Below are positions 6,322-9,924 of a stretch of DNA of 9,924 nt, one piece after another. Location: contig CALPLN020000064.1 of assembly GCA_943324415.2 (NCBI GenBank), positions 1 to 9,924 on the forward strand, in the 5' to 3' direction. The stretch's first letter is position 1. The number at the start of each line of letters is the position of its first letter. The DNA comes from Sediminibacterium ginsengisoli. Its GTDB lineage: Bacteria > Bacteroidota > Bacteroidia > Chitinophagales > Chitinophagaceae. Made by a program: the position numbers and the translations under genes. The notes beneath the pieces are model-generated. The model was not told the origin of the DNA. It did not search any database and worked only from the letters and a program-made list of their open reading frames with translations.

Positions 6322-7641
6322 ATGCAGGTAGATAAAACCACCATACAGGATATTGGACTATTGGATAACAATGAATCCAAAGGACTAGCAAGTCATTTAG
6401 ATTTTTGCAAAACAAATGGCGGGAAAATTCAGTGGCTCCAATTCATTACACATCCCTTAGCCACTAGAGATGCAATTGAAGCGAGACAATCCGCCATTCA
6501 ACTATGTTTAGCTCAGAAGGATTTTTTAGACCAAATGAAAATTTCCAATGGGACATGTTTGGTGATCGATCAGTTTTATGGGACAGGATTTAAACCCATT
6601 CCTAAACAAGTTAGTCTACTTGGCGCCTATTGGTATCAGTTATGGGATAAAACAGACTACGCCCTCATTGCTTACTCCGTTCAACATCTAGTTGGCTTTG
6701 TGCAAGGACTAGATCAATGGCTTAAAGTATTTGAGTCCTACAAAGACAATCCTGTATTGAATGCATTGTTAGTGCCTATCAAGCAACATGTGGCCCATTT
6801 AGATTGTCTAACTCTAGATATCCCTACTTTAAAACAAGATCCTCAAAGGGTATTGGCATTGGGGCATTTTTTTTGCTACCAATACAAAACACAGATTAAG
6901 ACACTTCAAAAGCATTTCTACATTGTAGATGCCTATTATAGTATGGCAACAGCCATGCATGAATACCAATTCACCTTTCCAGAATGGATTGATCAAACAA
7001 GTCCCATGATTGAGTTTGAGGGCGCAGTGCATCCGCTTGTCAGCAATGCGGTGGGCAATGATTTAAGCATGACTGAAGCGCAACGTTTTTTATTTTTAAC
7101 AGGGGCCAATATGGCTGGTAAAAGTACCTTCATCAAAACAGTTGGACTATTGGCGTATCTAGCCCATATTGGCATGGGCGTGCCTGCAAAAAAATGCAAG
7201 CTCACCATTTTAGACGGGCTTATCACGAATCTAACCACTGCAGACAATGTACTTAAAGGAGAAAGTTATTTCTATAACGAAGTTCAACGCATTAAACATA
7301 CTTTATCACAAGTGATGGATGGAAAAAAATACTTAGTCCTCATAGACGAATTATTTAAAGGAACCAATATTATAGATGCGATGAAGTGTAGTACAAAAGT
7401 GATTGAAGGATTACAAGCTTTAAAACAATCCTTATGTATTTTATCTACGCACTTATATGAAATAAGTGAACCACTAAAAGTCTATCCGCATATTCAATTT
7501 TACTATTTTGAAACATCTGTAATCGATAAAGCTCTTGTTTTTAATTATACCCTGAAAAAAGGGGTAAGCCAAGACAGGCTTGGCTATCTTATTTTAGAAA
7601 GAGAAGGCGTAGTAGAACTCATTGAACGTATAAATACTTAA
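6322..7641 (+). CDS. Short MutS-like ATPase without the mismatch-recognition domain
   Basis: A 439-residue protein whose C-terminal half is a MutS-family ABC-type ATPase: Walker A TGANMAGKST (260-269), a signature-like segment KGESYFYNE (312-320) in place of the usual G-x-STF-x-x-E, Walker B LVLIDELFKGTN (338-349, catalytic E343) and the switch histidine in LSTHLYE (H377). The first ~240 residues are mainly helical and resemble the clamp/lever core, ending in VHPLV (236-240) before the ATPase. The N-terminal mismatch-binding and connector domains of true MutS (about 850 residues) are missing, so mismatch recognition of the MutS kind is not expected. No Smr nuclease domain or membrane segment is visible. 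Role unknown; it may act on branched or damaged DNA. The ATG follows the pyrC stop with no gap, so translation is probably coupled. ComM, a recombination-associated ATPase, lies 36 nt downstream. Confidence 0.85.
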   Translation: MQVDKTTIQDIGLLDNNESKGLASHLDFCKTNGGKIQWLQFITHPLATRDAIEARQSAIQLCLAQKDFLDQMKISNGTCLVIDQFYGTGFKPIPKQVSLLGAYWYQLWDKTDYALIAYSVQHLVGFVQGLDQWLKVFESYKDNPVLNALLVPIKQHVAHLDCLTLDIPTLKQDPQRVLALGHFFCYQYKTQIKTLQKHFYIVDAYYSMATAMHEYQFTFPEWIDQTSPMIEFEGAVHPLVSNAVGNDLSMTEAQRFLFLTGANMAGKSTFIKTVGLLAYLAHIGMGVPAKKCKLTILDGLITNLTTADNVLKGESYFYNEVQRIKHTLSQVMDGKKYLVLIDELFKGTNIIDAMKCSTKVIEGLQALKQSLCILSTHLYEISEPLKVYPHIQFYYFETSVIDKALVFNYTLKKGVSQDRLGYLILEREGVVELIERINT

Positions 7642-7677
7642 ATACGGTTTCAATTATTCGATAGTTTTCAAAGAAAC
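7642..7677 (+). promoter_or_regulatory. 36-nt spacer before comM with a weak -7-like box
   Basis: The longest gap within the + strand run. It holds TAGTTTTC (7662-7669), one mismatch from TAnnTTTG, ending 8 nt before the comM ATG, but no TTTG-like -33 box at a suitable distance. A secondary promoter for comM is possible but not convincing. No terminator hairpin is visible in the spacer. Confidence 0.2.
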
Positions 7678-9222
7678 ATGCTCGTAAAAACTACAGGCGC
7701 CTCCTTATATGGAATGGATGCCATCGGCATACAAGTAGAAGTCAATGTAAGTATGGGACAAGGCTATTGTATCGTCGGCCTCCCTGATACCGCAGTTAAA
7801 GAAAGTTTACACAGAACAGAAATCGCCATTAAGGCCAATGGATTTCAGATGCCAAGAACAAAATTAGTCATCAATTTAGCGCCTGCAGATATCAAAAAAA
7901 CCGGCCCCGCATTTGACCTTCCCATTGCCATTGGCATTCTTGCTGCATCCGATCAAATAGCCAACTCACCTGTTTTGACAAAGTATTTGATGATGGGTGA
8001 ACTAAGTTTAAACGGGGCAATTCAGCCGATAAAAGGGGTACTTGCTATGGCCATCTATGCGAAAGAAGCGGGCCTAGATGGATTGATCATTCCAAAAATA
8101 AATGGACCAGAGGCCTCCCTTATCGAAGGGCTTAAAGTGTTTGCATTTGACCACCTCTTAGAAGTAACCAATTTCTGTAACCATCCCGAATCTTGCGAAC
8201 CCTTCCAACAAAATGAGCAAAGCAACACCCCAAAGCCACCATTGCATCAAGTAGACTTCGCCTTCATTAAAGGACAGTTTCAAGCAAAAAGAGCCATTGA
8301 AATTGCAGCTTCAGGAGGGCATAATTTAATTATGGTGGGACCGCCAGGTGCAGGTAAAACGATGCTTGCTAAAACAAGTATCAGCATACTACCCTCCATG
8401 AATCAAATAGAAACATTAGAGACGAGTAAAGTATATAGCTTAATGGGCAAGCTTCCAGCTAAGTCTGGCCTGATGCACACTAGACCATTTAGAAATCCAC
8501 ATCACTCCTTATCTGCAATTGCATTGGTTGGCGGTGGATCCATCCCTCAACCTGGGGAGATCTCCATGGCACATAATGGGGTATTGTTTTTAGATGAACT
8601 GCCGGAATTCAGCAGAGCTACCATTGAAATTTTACGTCAACCAATGGAAGCAGGATATGTAAGCATCTCAAGATCGAGACAGACTGTTGAATTTCCTAGT
8701 AGATTTATGCTCTTTGCATCGATGAACCCTTGTCCTTGCGGTTATTTCAATCACCCTCAAAAAGCATGTACTTGCAGCCCTAGTAGTGTAAGAAAATACC
8801 TCCACAAAATTTCAGGACCATTGTTAGATAGAATTGATTTACAAATAGAAGTCGTACCTGTGAGTTATGAGGAATTAACCAATCCAACTAGAATAGAAAA
8901 CTCGAAAACGATCAGCAATAGGGTGATCAAAGCAAGGTCCATTCAAATGCATCGATTTAAACATAGACCCAATATCAATACTAATGCACAAATGCAATCT
9001 CAAGACTTAAAAGAATGGGCACAGTTAGATGCGGAATCTGCCAAATTGTTAAAAGTAGCTATGGTACAATTCCACCTGAGCGCGAGAGCATATGATCGGA
9101 TCATAAAAGTAGCGAGAACGATCGCAGATTTAGATGGGGTAAAAGACATTCAAAATCAACATATTAGCGAGTCTTTACAATATAGAATTTTAGACCGAGC
9201 AGGATGGGGACAGTCTTATTAA
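7678..9222 (+). CDS. comM: ComM/YifB-family Mg-chelatase-like AAA+ ATPase
   Basis: A 514-residue protein with the full YifB/ComM domain order. An N-terminal S5/Lon-like domain (about 1-165; GYCIVGLPDTAVKES, NLAPADIKKTGPAFDLPIA) precedes the AAA+ core with Walker A GPPGAGKT (221-228), Walker B VLFLDE (302-307), sensor-1 region SMN (348-350) and a probable arginine finger in LLDRIDL (R385). The four cysteines C352, C354, C364 and C366 form the conserved putative zinc site, and the C-terminal lid carries LSARAYDRIIKVARTIADL (about 467-485). ComM is known in naturally transformable bacteria as a hexameric helicase promoting branch migration during DNA integration; homologues also occur widely in species not known to be competent, so its role here is inferred. 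ATG 7678 gives the standard N-terminus. The stop overlaps that of the convergent CoA-binding gene in the TTAA at 9219-9222. Confidence 0.93.
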   Translation: MLVKTTGASLYGMDAIGIQVEVNVSMGQGYCIVGLPDTAVKESLHRTEIAIKANGFQMPRTKLVINLAPADIKKTGPAFDLPIAIGILAASDQIANSPVLTKYLMMGELSLNGAIQPIKGVLAMAIYAKEAGLDGLIIPKINGPEASLIEGLKVFAFDHLLEVTNFCNHPESCEPFQQNEQSNTPKPPLHQVDFAFIKGQFQAKRAIEIAASGGHNLIMVGPPGAGKTMLAKTSISILPSMNQIETLETSKVYSLMGKLPAKSGLMHTRPFRNPHHSLSAIALVGGGSIPQPGEISMAHNGVLFLDELPEFSRATIEILRQPMEAGYVSISRSRQTVEFPSRFMLFASMNPCPCGYFNHPQKACTCSPSSVRKYLHKISGPLLDRIDLQIEVVPVSYEELTNPTRIENSKTISNRVIKARSIQMHRFKHRPNINTNAQMQSQDLKEWAQLDAESAKLLKVAMVQFHLSARAYDRIIKVARTIADLDGVKDIQNQHISESLQYRILDRAGWGQSY

Positions 9223-9231
9223 TATTGTCCT
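9207..9231. terminator. Imperfect hairpin over the comM / CoA-binding protein stop overlap
   Basis: Bases 9207-9217 can pair with 9221-9231 around a 3-nt loop: ten pairs including two G-U pairs, with one C/T mismatch. Core strands are GGACAGT and ATTGTCC. The tip of the hairpin carries the overlapping stop codons of both convergent genes. No U-tract follows on either strand, so it is not a classical intrinsic terminator. It could be a bidirectional roadblock, or pairing that results from coding constraints. Confidence 0.25.
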
Positions 9232-9584
9232 GTAGTTAACATGACTAAAGTACATGCTTCGATAGGCTCTATACCAGCGGCTTTGGCAAGCCCAACCAAT
9301 ATCGGATTTTCAGTTCCTGGGTTAAAAATAATACGTTTTGGCTTTAGCGCTATAATCTGGTCATAATAAGCTTCTTGTGCAGTTGGACCTAAGTACAAAG
9401 TCAAAGTATCTATGGAACCTGGGCTTGGCCATGCTTGCAGAATAGGTAAAGATTGAATCATCCCTGCTTTGATTCCAAATGGATAAACAGTATGTCCTTT
9501 TTGTAACAACATCTCTGTAGCCATATAGCTATATCTTTCTGGGTTGGGTGATGCCCCTAAAACCATGGTAACACTTGATTGCAT
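9219..9584 (-). CDS. Small CoA-binding-domain (Rossmann) protein, YccU-like
   Basis: A 121-residue single-domain protein of the CoA-binding_2 family. The N-terminal VLGASPNPERYSYMA (residues 8-22) is the typical first strand, loop and helix; HTVYPFG (31-37), the TLYLGP strand (62-67), IIFNPGTEN (85-93) and the closing EACTLVMLTTGQ with C111 (109-120) match the family end to end. Members adopt the same nucleotide-binding fold as the CoA-binding domain of succinyl-CoA synthetase alpha subunit, but their cellular role is unknown and they lack the catalytic partner domains. Length is slightly shorter than the roughly 135-140 residues of YccU, but nothing seems missing. The start at 9584 is supported by a perfect TAnnTTTG box 4 nt upstream. 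Convergent with comM, sharing TTAA at the stops; divergent from the histone-like gene. Confidence 0.88.
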   Translation of the reverse strand: MQSSVTMVLGASPNPERYSYMATEMLLQKGHTVYPFGIKAGMIQSLPILQAWPSPGSIDTLTLYLGPTAQEAYYDQIIALKPKRIIFNPGTENPILVGLAKAAGIEPIEACTLVMLTTGQY

Positions 9585-9588
9585 AAGA

Positions 9589-9596
9589 CAAATCTA
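9589..9596 (-). promoter_or_regulatory. Perfect TAnnTTTG -7 box directly before the CoA-binding protein gene
   Basis: On the minus strand TAGATTTG matches the Bacteroidota -7 consensus fully and ends exactly 4 nt before the ATG, the same distance as the box before ubiE. No good TTTG -33 box is visible upstream. A leaderless or nearly leaderless transcript is predicted. Confidence 0.45.
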
Positions 9597-9622
9597 TCAT
9601 TAAAAAATTAAACTGATTTTAT

Positions 9623-9650
9623 TTTGTTACAATAAAAGAATGTAATTTTA
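9623..9650 (+). promoter_or_regulatory. Putative promoter of the histone-like gene (TTTG-N16-TAATTTTA)
   Basis: TTTG at 9623-9626 is followed after 16 nt by TAATTTTA (9643-9650), which matches TAnnTTTG except for the last base. Transcription from here would give an AT-rich leader of roughly 30 nt before ATG 9685, with no G-rich ribosome site. A 7-bp inverted repeat (TTTTATT 9617-9623 and AATAAAA 9631-9637, 7-nt loop) overlaps the -33 box and could be an operator or chance pairing of AT-rich DNA. Confidence 0.4.
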
Positions 9651-9684
9651 TAAAAATCAACTTCCCAAATAAAAACATAAGATT

Positions 9685-9924
9685 ATGGCAAGCAAGAAAA
9701 AAGCGGTAGCAAAAAAAGCACCTGCTAAAAAAGTAGTAAAAAAAGCAGTAGCAAAAAAAGCACCAGCTAAGAAAGTTGTTGCTAAAAAGGCAGTGGCAAA
9801 AAAAGCACCTGCTAAAAAAGTAGTTGCGAAGAAAGTTGTTGCTAAAAAAGCAGTAGCAAAAAAAGCACCTGCTAAAAAAGTAGTTGCAAAGAAAGTTGTT
9901 GCTAAAAAAGCAGTGGCAAAAAAA
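9685..9924 (+). CDS. Histone H1-like Lys/Ala/Val/Pro pentad-repeat protein, 3' end outside the window
   Basis: The first 80 codons of a strongly basic, low-complexity protein beginning MASKKKAVAKKAPAKKVV. After the start it is built of AKKxx pentads in which xx is AV, AP or VV; the later part settles into a 20-residue cycle AKKAV-AKKAP-AKKVV-AKKVV. Acidic and aromatic residues are absent from the visible part. This resembles the tail of eukaryotic histone H1 and bacterial H1-like proteins (Hc1 type, AlgP type), which bind DNA non-specifically through lysine-rich tails; a nucleoid-packaging role is inferred from composition alone. Whether a folded domain follows is unknown, because the open frame runs off the window. 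The codon pattern is dominated by AAA and contains many A7 runs. ATG 9685 is the first start after a plausible promoter, and a divergent gene starts 100 nt upstream. Confidence 0.82.
   Translation, partial: MASKKKAVAKKAPAKKVVKKAVAKKAPAKKVVAKKAVAKKAPAKKVVAKKVVAKKAVAKKAPAKKVVAKKVVAKKAVAKK
9781..9924 (+). repeat. 60-bp tandem repeat, about 2.4 copies to the window edge
   Basis: Copies at 9781-9840 and 9841-9900 differ at three bases (9789/9849, 9795/9855, 9828/9888), all third-codon positions that leave the 20-residue product unchanged; a third copy starts at 9901 and is cut by the edge. A diverged, rearranged version of the same pentads occupies 9685-9780. Synonymous-only differences suggest duplication followed by selection on the protein, or very recent expansion. 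Confidence 0.9.

Noticed and set aside
1..9924. Mobile elements, CRISPR arrays, tRNA or rRNA genes, defence systems or prophage genes.
   Set aside because: None could be seen; the window is almost completely filled with recognised housekeeping genes and the only direct repeats are in the histone-like gene.

Overview
The window looks like an ordinary chromosomal stretch from an AT-rich member of the Bacteroidota, possibly a Chitinophagaceae-like lineage (the family-level guess is weak). The phylum call rests on four things: a PorT-type type IX secretion protein directly behind ubiE/menG, a BshA-type bacillithiol glycosyltransferase, promoter-like boxes of the Bacteroidota TAnnTTTG type, and starts without clear Shine-Dalgarno sequences. 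I see no transposase, phage gene, CRISPR array, tRNA or rRNA. Almost all of the window is coding.

Layout. (1) 1-647 (+): 3' part of bshA, whose last codons may be frameshifted. (2) 694-1887 (-): class III PLP aminotransferase of the ornithine/acetylornithine type, divergent from (3) 1922-2488 (+), a gamma-carbonic-anhydrase-like hexapeptide protein. (4) 2485-3411 (-): rsgA, the ribosome-assembly GTPase, whose stop overlaps the stop of gene 3. A 48-nt divergent spacer leads into (5) a five-gene + strand run: ubiE/menG (3460-4203), porT (4176-4970), a Bacteroidota-type dihydroorotase (4981-6321), a short MutS-like ATPase (6322-7641) and a ComM/YifB-type Mg-chelatase-like AAA ATPase (7678-9222). 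(6) 9219-9584 (-): small CoA-binding Rossmann protein, again overlapping stop-to-stop with its convergent neighbour. (7) 9685 to the window end (+): the start of a Lys/Ala/Val/Pro pentapeptide-repeat, histone-H1-like protein encoded by 60-bp tandem repeats.

The genes cover unrelated housekeeping jobs: low-molecular-weight thiol synthesis, amino-acid metabolism, ribosome maturation, menaquinone synthesis, protein secretion, pyrimidine synthesis, DNA recombination or maintenance, and nucleoid packaging. The + strand run is tightly packed (28-nt overlap, 10-nt gap, 0-nt gap, 36-nt gap), so co-transcription is likely, though the products share no single pathway.

I did not find a clearly new system. 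The points most worth a second look are: the repeat-encoded histone-like protein with in-frame A7 runs; two perfect TAnnTTTG boxes each exactly 4 nt from an ATG, which predict leaderless or nearly leaderless mRNAs; the Gln replacing the first metal-site His of dihydroorotase; the small MutS-like protein lacking the mismatch-recognition domain; and the possible frameshift at the end of bshA.
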